From Mesorhizobium sp. YC-39 (GTDB lineage Bacteria > Pseudomonadota > Alphaproteobacteria > Rhizobiales > Rhizobiaceae): a stretch of 64,000 bases of DNA. The stretch's first letter is position 1, and each line of letters opens with the position of its first letter. The position numbers were made by a program, and so were the translations under genes. The notes beneath the pieces are model-generated. The model was not told the DNA's origin and did not search any database. It saw only the letters and a list, made by a program, of their open reading frames with translations. The stretch spans positions 868,001-932,000 of the forward strand of contig NZ_JAOWPS010000001.1 of assembly GCF_025753795.1 (NCBI RefSeq), written 5' to 3'. Positions 44,510-52,925 of the stretch are shown here, one piece after another.

Positions 44510-45438
44510 TAGGCGCGACCGCCGACGCGGGCGACGACGGCGTCATGCGGTCCGGCCTTTGCGGTCCGTGTCACGCTGCCGGAAAAACGCGAGCCGGCGA
44601 TGCTCTCGAAGGTCCGTGCCTGCCCGATCGCGATCTCACCCCTGGCGTGCATTGCCGCGAGCCGCGCGGTGACGCCTGAGCCGGTCGGAGAGCGGTCGAC
44701 CTGGGCCTCGGCGAAGACGCAGATGTTTTTCGTCGCCTCTCCGGAAAACGCGTCCCTGCCGTCGGTCAGGATCGTGCCGTAGAGAAAGGCAAGATCGGCA
44801 TGGTCGGGATGCGACAGCGGGAATTCTGTCTTCAGCGTCTCCGTCAGCACTGTTGCGGCATCGACGAAATCGCGCACGCGGCTCCTGCCGAATTCCAGGC
44901 CGAATTGGCGGCAATCGGCCAGCGCGTAGAACGCGCCGCCATAGGCGATGTCGAACCCTATCATCCCGAAACCCGGCAGCTCGATCTGCTGGTCGCGGGC
45001 AAACAGAAAGGCCGGCACGCTTTCGAACGACACCGCACCCGCCTTGCCGTCCCTGACCTCCACGGAAGCCACCACCAGCCCGCACGGTGCTTCGATGTTG
45101 ACTGTCGTTACCGGCTCCTGCCGGACCACCAGCCCTTCGTCGACGGCGTAGCGGCCGAGCGCGACGATGGCGTGGCCGCACATGGTCGAATAGCCCTCAT
45201 TGTGCATGAACAGCACCGCGAGGTCGGCGCCGGGCAGGTCGGGCTCGACCAGCAGCGCGCCATACATGTCATAATGGCCGCGCGGCTCGAACATCAGGAT
45301 CCTTCGGAGATGATCGAGGTGATCGCGCACATAGGCGCGCTTTTCCAGGATGGTGCCCTTGGGTATCGCGGGATAGCCGCCGGTGACGATCCTGAGCGGC
45401 TCGCCGCCGGTGTGCATGTCGACGACGGTGAGCGTCAT
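44440..45438 (-). CDS. Proline racemase family enzyme, predicted trans-3-hydroxy-L-proline dehydratase
   Basis: Protein of 332 aa. Family motifs are DMHTGGEP, the first catalytic cysteine C87 in MCGHA, and DRSPTGSG. In true proline racemases and 4-hydroxyproline epimerases the second site is a cysteine (DRSPCGTG); here it is T252. Enzymes with a Cys/Thr pair are dehydratases of trans-3-hydroxy-L-proline, so dehydration rather than epimerisation is predicted; this is inference from family knowledge. The ATGA overlap with the ICL/PEP-mutase-like gene shows coupling. It overlaps the convergent EI24 gene by 70 bp. Confidence 0.85.
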   Translation of the reverse strand: MTLTVVDMHTGGEPLRIVTGGYPAIPKGTILEKRAYVRDHLDHLRRILMFEPRGHYDMYGALLVEPDLPGADLAVLFMHNEGYSTMCGHAIVALGRYAVDEGLVVRQEPVTTVNIEAPCGLVVASVEVRDGKAGAVSFESVPAFLFARDQQIELPGFGMIGFDIAYGGAFYALADCRQFGLEFGRSRVRDFVDAATVLTETLKTEFPLSHPDHADLAFLYGTILTDGRDAFSGEATKNICVFAEAQVDRSPTGSGVTARLAAMHARGEIAIGQARTFESIAGSRFSGSVTRTAKAGPHDAVVARVGGRAYYSGRAEFIVEPDDELGRGFLLL

Positions 45439-46232
45439 TTTTCAGCAAACAGCGCCTGCAGCTTGCCGAACGGCATGGCGGCGCGGCCGAAGCTGAACGT
45501 GCCGTCCTGCTGGATCTCGCGCGCCGCCGTTTCCAGCATGCCGAAGGCGAAGTTGGTCAGCCCCGATCCGAGCGAGATGCGCTTGACCCCTGCCATCGCA
45601 AGATCGGCGATCGTGAAGCCCGGTCTGGCCAGGACATTGACCGGCTTGGTCAGAGCCGAACAGATGGTTTGCACCGTCTCGATGTCGCTGATGCCCGGCG
45701 CGTAGAGCGCGTCGGCGCCCGCCTTTTCAAAGGCCTGTAGCCGCTTGATCGTGTCGTCGATGTCGGGCCTATCCCACAGGAAATTCTCGGCGCGCGCGGT
45801 GAAGACGAAATCGCGCTTCAGCGCCCGTGCCGCCTCCGCCGCCGCCGCGACGCGCTCGACCGCATGCGAGAAATCGTAGATCGGCTTGTCGGGTTCGCCG
45901 GTGTGATCCTCGATCGAGCAGCCGGCGAGGCCCGCCGCTTCGGCCGCGAAGATGGTCTCTGCGGCACTTGTGGCGCTGTCGCCCTTGCCCTTTTCGAGAT
46001 CGGCTGAGACCGGCAGGGCGGTCGCCGCCGTCACCTCGCGGCAGTGATGGATCATGGCGTCGAAGGTCACCGAGCCGTCGGGCAGGCCGCGCGAAAAGGC
46101 AAAGCCGGCGCTGGTCGTCGCCAGCGCCTTGAAGCCGAAGGAGGCGAGCAGCTTCGTCGTGCCGACATCCCACGGATTGGGCATGACGAAGATTGAGGCA
46201 TGCAGGTCACGAAAGATCTTGCCCTTGTCCAT
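45435..46232 (-). CDS. Isocitrate lyase/PEP mutase superfamily protein
   Basis: TIM-barrel protein of 265 aa. Superfamily landmarks are NPWDVGTTKLLASFGFKALATTSAG, the Mg-binding SADLEKGKGDS, and SIEDHTGE. The canonical catalytic loop of isocitrate lyase (KKCGH) is absent, so it is a member of uncertain activity (C-C lyase or oxaloacetate-decarboxylase type). First gene of a two-gene operon with the hydroxyproline enzyme. Confidence 0.88.
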   Translation of the reverse strand: MDKGKIFRDLHASIFVMPNPWDVGTTKLLASFGFKALATTSAGFAFSRGLPDGSVTFDAMIHHCREVTAATALPVSADLEKGKGDSATSAAETIFAAEAAGLAGCSIEDHTGEPDKPIYDFSHAVERVAAAAEAARALKRDFVFTARAENFLWDRPDIDDTIKRLQAFEKAGADALYAPGISDIETVQTICSALTKPVNVLARPGFTIADLAMAGVKRISLGSGLTNFAFGMLETAAREIQQDGTFSFGRAAMPFGKLQALFAEK

Positions 46233-46312
46233 GAATGCTCCCCTTCAGATGCGAAGATGTGAAAAGGGATTCTAGCGTGCCGATCTGCACCGGGCAAACG
46301 AATGCGTTTGGT

Positions 46313-47167
46313 TCAGAAGCGTTTGGCGTTTTCTGCTGACAAACGCTCGAACGCATCGGAGTCCCTCGCGTAACGCGACGCTGCCTTGTCCCAACGATAG
46401 GTGACGGAAATGTCGCGCGACGAAGCCTCGGGTGGCGCGTCGTCACAGCTTTCGCCGCTCGGTGCGGTCGTGTCGGTGACCGTCGCCTTGATGGCGGCAT
46501 AGGACTGGCTGTCCTCGAGAGTTTTGAAGGCGAGGTTCTGCGTGCGTTTGTAGGCGCACAAATTCTCGTCGAACGTATAGATCGTGTCGACGAGCTCGAA
46601 TCTGTCGTTGCGGACCATGATCAGCGGCGTGCTGACATAGCCCTGGTTCGAATTGAAATGCGTGCTCATGATCATGACTGCGTCGTCGCCGGCGCTGAGC
46701 GACAGCTTGCCGGGATCGCGGAAATAGGTGCTCCGGTCGGCGGCCACGTTGACCGCGTCGAGCAGTTTCGGCTTGCTGGTGAGATCGTAGAGCGCCAGCA
46801 CCGCATAACCCTCGGCGCTGTCCTCGGCTTGCCCAAGGTCGAACAGCATCGTCAGCCGGTCCTTGCCGCCGGCCTTAATGCCAAGCACGGCGGCATTGGG
46901 CAGGTTTGTTGTCGAAGGCGGCGAGCCGCCGTCGTCGGAGCCGCTGATGTCGCGCATCTCGATCGGCAAAGTGCCGCCGTAAGAGCCGTCCGCGCCGATC
47001 TTCAAGTCTGGAATGACCATTCGGGCAAGGTCGAGATAGGTAACGTCCTTATGGCCGGGAACGGCGCTGCCAAGGTCGGGAAAGCGGACGACCTGTGCGG
47101 CGGCCGTTCCCCATAGCCAGGGCAAAATCAGGCAAGCAAAGATGAAGCGAAGCAGGATGGAGGTCAT
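46313..47167 (-). CDS. Hypothetical exported protein
   Basis: Protein of 284 aa, family not recognised. A signal peptide runs MTSILLRFIFACLILPWLWG to about residue 24 (cleavage near GTAAA). The mature part is beta-rich (SYGGTLPIEMRDISGS, LTMLFDLGQ, AVLALYDL, FELVDTIYTF) with no membrane segment, suggesting a periplasmic protein. The start at 47167 is the methionine beginning the signal peptide; an in-frame ATG 14 codons earlier is less likely. It is flanked by genes unrelated to it. Confidence 0.7.
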   Translation of the reverse strand: MTSILLRFIFACLILPWLWGTAAAQVVRFPDLGSAVPGHKDVTYLDLARMVIPDLKIGADGSYGGTLPIEMRDISGSDDGGSPPSTTNLPNAAVLGIKAGGKDRLTMLFDLGQAEDSAEGYAVLALYDLTSKPKLLDAVNVAADRSTYFRDPGKLSLSAGDDAVMIMSTHFNSNQGYVSTPLIMVRNDRFELVDTIYTFDENLCAYKRTQNLAFKTLEDSQSYAAIKATVTDTTAPSGESCDDAPPEASSRDISVTYRWDKAASRYARDSDAFERLSAENAKRF

Positions 47168-47238
47168 GGAGTGGCACCCTTCGACAAAGCGCACGCTAGC
47201 ATGGACCATCCAGACGTACAGCCGGGCCGAAAATCAGC

Positions 47239-47895
47239 TCAGTGGATCGGCACCAGGCCGGCCAGCTCGCGCATGTCGTCGAACAGGATGCCGCCGGCCC
47301 CGGCGAGGCCGTCGCGGTCGGAATGCGGGTCGCCGTGATAGGAAAACACCCGCATGCCGGCGGCAATGCCGGCTTGCGTTCCGGCGACGCTGTCCTCGAT
47401 GACGATACAGTCGGCGGCCGCGAAGCCCATCGTGCTGGCGGCATGCAGGAACAGGTCTGGGAACGGCTTGCCGCGCGAGACCATGGTCGAGCTGAACAAC
47501 GCATGCTCGAACAGCGGCAAAAGCCCGGTCTGGCCGAGCGTGATGTGCATTTTCGACACGCGTGCCGAGGACGCGACGCAGGTGGCGATGCCGGCCGCGC
47601 GCACGGTCTCGATGAAATCCCGCACGTAAGGGATCGCCTCGATGCCATGCGCGAACAGGTCCGGCAGGCCGGCGTTCCAGCGATCGACGAAATCGGCGCC
47701 GAGGCTGACGCCGGTCGCCTCGACTTCCTTCTGCACCGAGACCATGCTGCGGCCGGAAAAATTCTTGCGGCAATATTCGAAGCTGGCCGGATAGCCAGCG
47801 GTGCTAAGCCATTCGGCGAGGCGTCGATTGGCCAGGTTCTCGGTGTCGACCAGAACCCCGTCGCAATCGAAGATGACGAGTTTGGGTATTTTCAT
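47239..47895 (-). CDS. HAD-superfamily hydrolase (beta-phosphoglucomutase-like)
   Basis: Cytoplasmic HAD phosphatase of 218 aa: motif I FDCDGVLVDTE with nucleophile aspartate, motif II SSARV, motif III GKPFPD, motif IV IEDSVAG. A small helical cap lies after motif I. Likely a phosphatase or phosphomutase for sugar phosphates, substrate unknown. It is co-directional with dut (13-bp gap) and probably in one transcript. Confidence 0.9.
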   Translation of the reverse strand: MKIPKLVIFDCDGVLVDTENLANRRLAEWLSTAGYPASFEYCRKNFSGRSMVSVQKEVEATGVSLGADFVDRWNAGLPDLFAHGIEAIPYVRDFIETVRAAGIATCVASSARVSKMHITLGQTGLLPLFEHALFSSTMVSRGKPFPDLFLHAASTMGFAAADCIVIEDSVAGTQAGIAAGMRVFSYHGDPHSDRDGLAGAGGILFDDMRELAGLVPIH

Positions 47896-47908
47896 TTCGC
47901 CACGCTCA

Positions 47909-48394
47909 TCAGGCCGTGCCGGTCGATCCGAACCCGCCCGATCCCCGCGCCGTGCCGCCGGCCAGTGTGCGCTCCTCGACCGTCGCCTGCATCACGGATG
48001 CAAAGACGATCTGGGCAATCCGCATGCCGCGCGTCACCGCGAAATCCTCGTCGCCGAGATTGATCAGCAGCACCTTCACCTCGCCGCGATAGTCGCTGTC
48101 GATGGTGCCCGGCGTGTTGAGGCAGGTGAGGCCATGCTTGAAGGCAAGGCCCGAACGCGGCCGGACCTGGCCTTCCACACCTTCCGGGATTTCCAGGATC
48201 AGCCCGGTCGGCACCAGCGCGCGTTTCCCCGGCAAGATCAGCAGCGGCCGATCATCAGGCACCGCGGCGCGCAGATCCATGCCTGCCGCACCTGCACTTT
48301 CATAGGCCGGCAGCGGCAAGCCTTCGCCATGCGGCAACCTGACGAAACCGACGGAGGGGCCGATGACGGAAGTGGGATAAAGGGCTGCGCGCAT
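47909..48394 (-). CDS. dut: dUTP diphosphatase
   Basis: Trimeric dUTPase of 161 aa converting dUTP to dUMP. The five motifs are recognisable: AGMDLRAAV (I), RPRSGLA (II), [11 protein letters not shown] (III), RIAQIVF (IV) and GSGGFGSTG (V, which closes over the substrate). Full length. Followed by the HAD gene in the same direction. Confidence 0.95.
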   Translation of the reverse strand: MRAALYPTSVIGPSVGFVRLPHGEGLPLPAYESAGAAGMDLRAAVPDDRPLLILPGKRALVPTGLILEIPEGVEGQVRPRSGLAFKHGLTCLNTPGTIDSDYRGEVKVLLINLGDEDFAVTRGMRIAQIVFASVMQATVEERTLAGGTARGSGGFGSTGTA

Positions 48395-48478
48395 AAAGCC
48401 ACTTCTATCGGCACGAATGCCGATTCGGTCAACTCGGCCGCAAGGCTATCAACGGCTTTCTTTTTAGGTGGTTCCACC

Positions 48479-48949
48479 TCAACGCAGTTCCACCGGAACG
48501 ACCGTCGTCTCCTTGATCTCCTCCATGACGAAGGAAGCCGAGACATCCGACAGCGCCACCTTGGCGATCAGCCGCTGGTAGAGCCGGTCATAGGCTTTCA
48601 CGTCGGCGACGCGGGCGCGCAGCACATAGTCGAGGTCGCCGGACATCCGGTAGACGCCTGTGATCTCGGGAAAACTGGTCACCGCCGCGCGGAACTTCCG
48701 CAACCAGTCCGGATCGTGGTTGGAGGTGCGGATCAGGATGAACACCGACAGGCCGAGCCCAAGCTTGTCGGCATCGACCAGCGCCACCCGTCCGGTGATG
48801 ACGCCATCCTCTTCCAGCCGTTTGACCCGCCGCCAGCAGGCGTTGCGCGACAGCGATACACGCTCCGAAAGCTGGTCGACCGACAGCGTGCCGTCGCGTT
48901 GCAGCTCAGCCAGCAATCGTCGATCGATTTCATCGAATTCCAGCGCCAT
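48479..48949 (-). CDS. Lrp/AsnC family regulator
   Basis: DNA-binding regulator of 156 aa: the N-terminal winged helix DRRLLAELQRDGTLSVDQLSERVSLSRNACWRRVKRLEEDGVI and the RAM (amino-acid sensing) domain from about residue 65. Start at 48949 (MALEFDEIDRR), the usual length; upstream codons are discarded. A dyad at 48952-48965 lies at the start. It is divergent from the small DUF6356 gene. Confidence 0.92.
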   Translation of the reverse strand: MALEFDEIDRRLLAELQRDGTLSVDQLSERVSLSRNACWRRVKRLEEDGVITGRVALVDADKLGLGLSVFILIRTSNHDPDWLRKFRAAVTSFPEITGVYRMSGDLDYVLRARVADVKAYDRLYQRLIAKVALSDVSASFVMEEIKETTVVPVELR

Positions 48950-48951
48950 GT

Positions 48952-48965
48952 GGGATATTTGTCCC
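48952..48965. promoter_or_regulatory. Possible Lrp-type dyad at the regulator start
   Basis: GGGA-TATTTG-TCCC, flanked by T and A (tGGGA...TCCCa). It lies directly in front of the Lrp gene and in the divergent promoter region; a site for autoregulation is plausible. Confidence 0.4.
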
Positions 48966-49063
48966 AAAAAAACCTTTGAAACAAGGACAATTTGAGATCG
49001 ATGAACCTTCGACATGTGGCACGATACTCAACGTCGGGGCTCATCCCGGCAGGAGGGATCACC

Positions 49064-49318
49064 ATGACGACACGGCTTGCAAGTCTCTTCACCTCTCACC
49101 CGGCCAAGGTGGGCGAGACCTATTTCAGCCATATGGCCTTTGCCGCGTGGTTCTGTTCGCGCCTGTCCATGGCTGCGGGCGCCGCGCTCGTTCATGCTTT
49201 CTTGCCATTTCTGTTTGAGACTACTGCCAGCCGAATCGTCCGTGAGCTGTACGAACGGACGCACAACAGAGGCTCACACGCGGTCAAGGAGCCGGCAGCT
49301 CTGATGGATCGCGCATAA
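49064..49318 (+). CDS. Small DUF6356-like membrane protein
   Basis: Protein of 84 aa with one or two hydrophobic stretches (AFAAWFCSRLSMAAGAALVHAFLPFLF). The pattern HPAKVGETYFSHMAFA is that of the DUF6356 family, of unknown function. The start follows AGGAGGGATCACC. The glutamine amidotransferase gene begins 17 bp downstream in the same direction, so they are likely co-transcribed. Confidence 0.8.
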   Translation: MTTRLASLFTSHPAKVGETYFSHMAFAAWFCSRLSMAAGAALVHAFLPFLFETTASRIVRELYERTHNRGSHAVKEPAALMDRA

Positions 49319-49335
49319 CGAACGGGTGGAAGCGA

Positions 49336-50133
49336 ATGTGCCGATGGGCGGCCTATCTTGGTGAAGCGGTCTTCCTCGAAGACATCATCACGGCGCCCTG
49401 CCACTCGCTGATCGCCCAGAGCCATTGCGCCCAGGAGGCGAAATCGCCGACCAATGGCGACGGTTTTGGGCTCGCCTGGTATGGAGATCGGCCCGAGCCC
49501 GGCCTCTATCGCGATATCTTGCCGGCCTGGTCCGATCCCAATCTGAAAAGCCTGTGCCGACAGATCAAATCCAGCCTGTTCCTCGCCCATGTGCGCGCCT
49601 CGACCGGCGGCGCCACCAGCCGCATGAACTGCCACCCGTTCATCTCGGGCCGCTGGTCGTTCATGCACAACGGCCAGATCGGCGGCTTCGAAAAGATCCG
49701 CCGCGCATTGGAGAATTCGCTGTCCGACGCTGTTTTCGACCAGCGCGAAGGCACCACCGATTCCGAACTCTTTTTCCTGCTAATGATCGACGAGGGTCTG
49801 CCTGACGACCCGCAGGGCGCTGTGTCACGCGCCGCGAGCCGCGTCGTCGAAGCCTCGCGCCGCGCCGGTCTTGAGCCGGCTTTGAAACTAACCGCCGCTT
49901 TCTCGGATGGGCAAGCGCTCTATGCCGTGCGCCATGCCAGCGATGGCCATGCGCCGACGCTCTACACCTCCGTCTTCCGCAACGGCGGGCGTTGCATCGT
50001 TTCCGAGCCCTTCGACCGCGATGGCGGCGACTGGCAGGCGATCCCGCCATCGAGTTTCGTCACCATCACGACATCGGGCATGAGCATCCACCCCTTCGCT
50101 GCGACCGTCGCGAAACTGGCGCTAGTTGGTTGA
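49336..50133 (+). CDS. Class II glutamine amidotransferase (YafJ-like)
   Basis: Protein of 265 aa in which Cys2 is the N-terminal nucleophile (MCRWAAYLGE). It contains NGDGFGLAWYG, HVRAST, NCHPF and FMHNGQIGGF, which make up the glutaminase site. It is a stand-alone glutaminase domain; the acceptor is unknown. It is preceded by a small DUF6356 gene and followed by an amidase gene after about 110 bp. Confidence 0.9.
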   Translation: MCRWAAYLGEAVFLEDIITAPCHSLIAQSHCAQEAKSPTNGDGFGLAWYGDRPEPGLYRDILPAWSDPNLKSLCRQIKSSLFLAHVRASTGGATSRMNCHPFISGRWSFMHNGQIGGFEKIRRALENSLSDAVFDQREGTTDSELFFLLMIDEGLPDDPQGAVSRAASRVVEASRRAGLEPALKLTAAFSDGQALYAVRHASDGHAPTLYTSVFRNGGRCIVSEPFDRDGGDWQAIPPSSFVTITTSGMSIHPFAATVAKLALVG

Positions 50134-50244
50134 GCAGCACAATTCCGATCAAGCGCCTCTGATTGCCGAATGCTGAACTGGCTTGAAGCCAGGCCGCAAT
50201 CCTCCATTTGACAAGAGCACGGCCAGCAAGCCGGAGCATTCGTC

Positions 50245-51618
50245 ATGAACCTCGTCTTTTCCTCCACCACAGAACTGGCGGCCGCGATCCGCGACCGCAA
50301 GATTTCCGCCGTGGAGGCGCTGGACGGGCATCTGGCCGAGATCGACAGGCATAACGAGGCGGTCAACGCCGTCGTCACGCTTGACCGGGTAGGAGCCCGC
50401 GAGCGCGCAAAACAGGCCGACTCGGCGGTGGCGCGCGGCGACATTCTCGGGCCGCTGCATGGCGTGCCCTTCACCCTGAAGGATATGCACGAAACGGCGG
50501 GTATGAGGACCACGGTCGGCTTTCCGCCATTCGCAGACTACGTGGCGAGAAAGGACAGCCCGGTGGTTGCGAGGCTGAAGGCGGCCGGTGGCGTTTTGTT
50601 CGGCAAGACCAATGTTGCGACGATGCTCTCCGACTGGCAGTCGGACAACCCTTTGTTTGGCCGAACCAGCAATCCGTGGGATTTGTCGCGGACAGCCGGC
50701 GGCTCCAGTGGCGGCGCGGCGGCGGCACTCTGCTCCGGAATGACGCCGTTCGAGGTCGGCACCGACATGCAGGATTCGATCCGTTTGCCGGCTGCTTTCT
50801 GTGGCGTATATGGTCTGAAGCCGACCGAGCACCGCATCTCGCTCGCCGGTGCTTTTCCCGATCCGGGCGGTGCGCCGCGCAGCGTGCGGCTGATGTCCTG
50901 TCTCGGCCCGCTGGCCCGCAACGTCGAGGATCTGGCGCTGATCTATGGGATCATCGCCGGGCCGGATGGCCACGACACCGATCTCGCGCCGGTGCTGGTA
51001 GAGGATATGCCGAAGCTTGATCTCAAGACCTTGCGCATCGTCTTTGCCCCCTCCTTTCCCGGACTTCCGGTGGCCAGCGAGATCAGTGCCGCCGTCGAAA
51101 ATCTGGCAAGGCAGCTTCATCAGGCGGGCGCGAGCGTCGAGGAAGCAAGATTGCCGGAACTCGACGTGAACGACGATTTGGCCGAGGGCGGTGCGCTTAT
51201 CGGTATGATGATGGAGGCCGCGCAGCCTGAGCCGCCCGAGCATCCGACCTCGGTCACGCGCTGGTTCGCGGCACTTGCCCGCCGCGACCGCTCGATCCTT
51301 GCCTGGGACCGGTTCTTCGAAAGCTGCGATGCCTTGCTGTGTCCCATCGCCATGACCACGGCATTCCCGCATTGCGCGCCGGGAACGCCGATCGAGGTCG
51401 ACGGCAAGGAGCAAAGCTATTGGATGCTGCCGGCTTGTGGCGCGGTGTTCAATTACAGTGGCCACCCGGCGCTTGCGCTGCCGTGCGGGCAAGATCGCAA
51501 CGGCCTGCCAATTGGCTTGCAACTCATTGGCAAACGCTGGTCGGAATCGTGGCTGCTCGCCATCGCCAAGGCGATGGCGCCGCTGACCGGCGGCTTTATC
51601 CGACCACCTGGTTATTAG
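50245..51618 (+). CDS. Amidase signature family protein with altered nucleophile loop
   Basis: Amidase-signature hydrolase of 457 aa. The catalytic lysine is K79 (FTLKDM) and the cis-Ser region is GGSSGGAA (S154/S155). The nucleophile serine (S178) is in GTDMQDSIRLPA where the family has G-x-D-x-G-G-S-I-R: the two glycines of the oxyanion loop are Gln-Asp. The rest (AAFCGVYGLKPT) is normal. Activity may be altered or lost; whether it is an amidase, a different hydrolase or an inactive relative is open. No obvious partner gene. The start follows GGAG. Confidence 0.85.
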   Translation: MNLVFSSTTELAAAIRDRKISAVEALDGHLAEIDRHNEAVNAVVTLDRVGARERAKQADSAVARGDILGPLHGVPFTLKDMHETAGMRTTVGFPPFADYVARKDSPVVARLKAAGGVLFGKTNVATMLSDWQSDNPLFGRTSNPWDLSRTAGGSSGGAAAALCSGMTPFEVGTDMQDSIRLPAAFCGVYGLKPTEHRISLAGAFPDPGGAPRSVRLMSCLGPLARNVEDLALIYGIIAGPDGHDTDLAPVLVEDMPKLDLKTLRIVFAPSFPGLPVASEISAAVENLARQLHQAGASVEEARLPELDVNDDLAEGGALIGMMMEAAQPEPPEHPTSVTRWFAALARRDRSILAWDRFFESCDALLCPIAMTTAFPHCAPGTPIEVDGKEQSYWMLPACGAVFNYSGHPALALPCGQDRNGLPIGLQLIGKRWSESWLLAIAKAMAPLTGGFIRPPGY

Positions 51619-51717
51619 AGCGCCGCGCGTTCAACTGGACGCGCAAAGGACGCTCTAACACTTTGAGTTGGCGCATGATCCTTTCCGGAAACCGAGGTTT
51701 CCGGGGGGTCATGCGCT
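51615..51717. repeat. Two-module hairpin repeat, copy 7 (inverted: B then A)
   Basis: Module B (TTAGAGCGCC..GGACGCTCTAA, 51615-51658) then module A (GGCGCATGATCC...GGGGTCATGCGC, 51670-51717). On the minus strand this reads A then B directly after the DAO oxidoreductase stop; on the plus strand the amidase stop TAG lies inside module B. Confidence 0.75.
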
Positions 51718-52783
51718 AAGTGAAGCGTGACAATCCGTAGGGCGCCAACAGCGCATCGCGGTCGCCGTCGAGGATCTCCCGGGTGACGAACAGGCCGACG
51801 GCGGGCGCCAGCGTGATGCCGGAATGCATGACCGCGACATAGAGGCCGTCGACGCCCTCGGCGCGGCCGATGATCGGAAAGCCGTCGATCGGCGTCGGCC
51901 GGTAGCCGACAGTATGGAAATCCAGCTCCAATCCGTCGGCGCCCCGCAGCATGGCTTTCGTCGCCGCGAAGAGCTCGCGCGCCGTGGCTTCGGCATCCAT
52001 GCCGGGATCGGCGCCGCCGAAATCCGAGCCGGCGATGATGCGGCCCTCCGCGGTCTGGCGCATATGCAGCCGCTCGGCCAGAACCAGGCCGTTCAGCAAT
52101 TTTTCATAGGGGCGTGAATGGACGATCAGGCCTGGCGGTGTCTCGATCGGCAGTTTTACGCCCGCGGTCGCGGCGATGTCCGGCGACCCGACACCGGCCG
52201 CGATCACCACCTCCTCGGCGGCAATCAGCCCGGCGGACGTATCCACCCCGACAACGCTGCCGTCAGTCTGTGTCAACGCGGTAACAACCGTTCCGGCCAG
52301 GACGCGGGCGCCATGCCGCTCGGCATCGGCCAGCAGCGCTTCCGTGGCGGCAACAGGTTCGGCAACGCCTTCCCCAGGCACATAAAGGGCGAAATCCGGA
52401 AGCGCGGCCAGATTGGGCTCGATACGCGCCGCCCCCGCTCCGTCGACACGTTCGATCCCATAGCCCCAGGCGGAATGCTCCGTGGCATAGGTCTCGAGCT
52501 CGGCCTCCGGCAGATCCCAGCACAGGCCGCCGCACCAGGCGAGCGGCAGGCCCGGCAGGTCCTGCGCCAGCCGGGTCCATTCGGTCATGGCGCGGGTGCG
52601 CAGCCGGAAATACGTCTCGGGATTGCCCCAGCTGGCATTGATCCAGGCAAAGGAATTCGGCGTGGCGACACCGCCGGCGGCGCTGTCGGCAATGACCGTC
52701 ACCTCCGCCCCGGCCCTTGTGAGATGCCAGGCGATGGAGGCGCCGATGATGCCGGCGCCGATGACGATGATTTGCTTGCTCAT
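51716..52783 (-). CDS. FAD-dependent oxidoreductase (DAO/glycine oxidase type)
   Basis: Flavoprotein of 355 aa. The N-terminal dinucleotide-binding motif is VIGAGIIGASIAWHLTRAG (about residues 6-24); substrate and FAD regions include EEVVIAAGVGSPD and the C-terminal GYRPTPIDGFPIIGR, typical of D-amino-acid oxidase/glycine oxidase-like enzymes. Substrate unknown. The start at 52783 begins directly before the Rossmann motif, with AGGTCAGGC upstream. Confidence 0.9.
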   Translation of the reverse strand: MSKQIIVIGAGIIGASIAWHLTRAGAEVTVIADSAAGGVATPNSFAWINASWGNPETYFRLRTRAMTEWTRLAQDLPGLPLAWCGGLCWDLPEAELETYATEHSAWGYGIERVDGAGAARIEPNLAALPDFALYVPGEGVAEPVAATEALLADAERHGARVLAGTVVTALTQTDGSVVGVDTSAGLIAAEEVVIAAGVGSPDIAATAGVKLPIETPPGLIVHSRPYEKLLNGLVLAERLHMRQTAEGRIIAGSDFGGADPGMDAEATARELFAATKAMLRGADGLELDFHTVGYRPTPIDGFPIIGRAEGVDGLYVAVMHSGITLAPAVGLFVTREILDGDRDALLAPYGLSRFT

Positions 52784-52925
52784 GCCTGACCTTTGCCGAA
52801 CCGGATCTTCTGATGCCATTGCGACGATCCTATCTCAAGTGTGGGCAAGGCCTGTTCGGCCAAAACTGTTCGACAGGCCGCAAAAGCGCTGCTAGAAGCC
52901 CGCGCCACAGACAGGATTCCATAAA

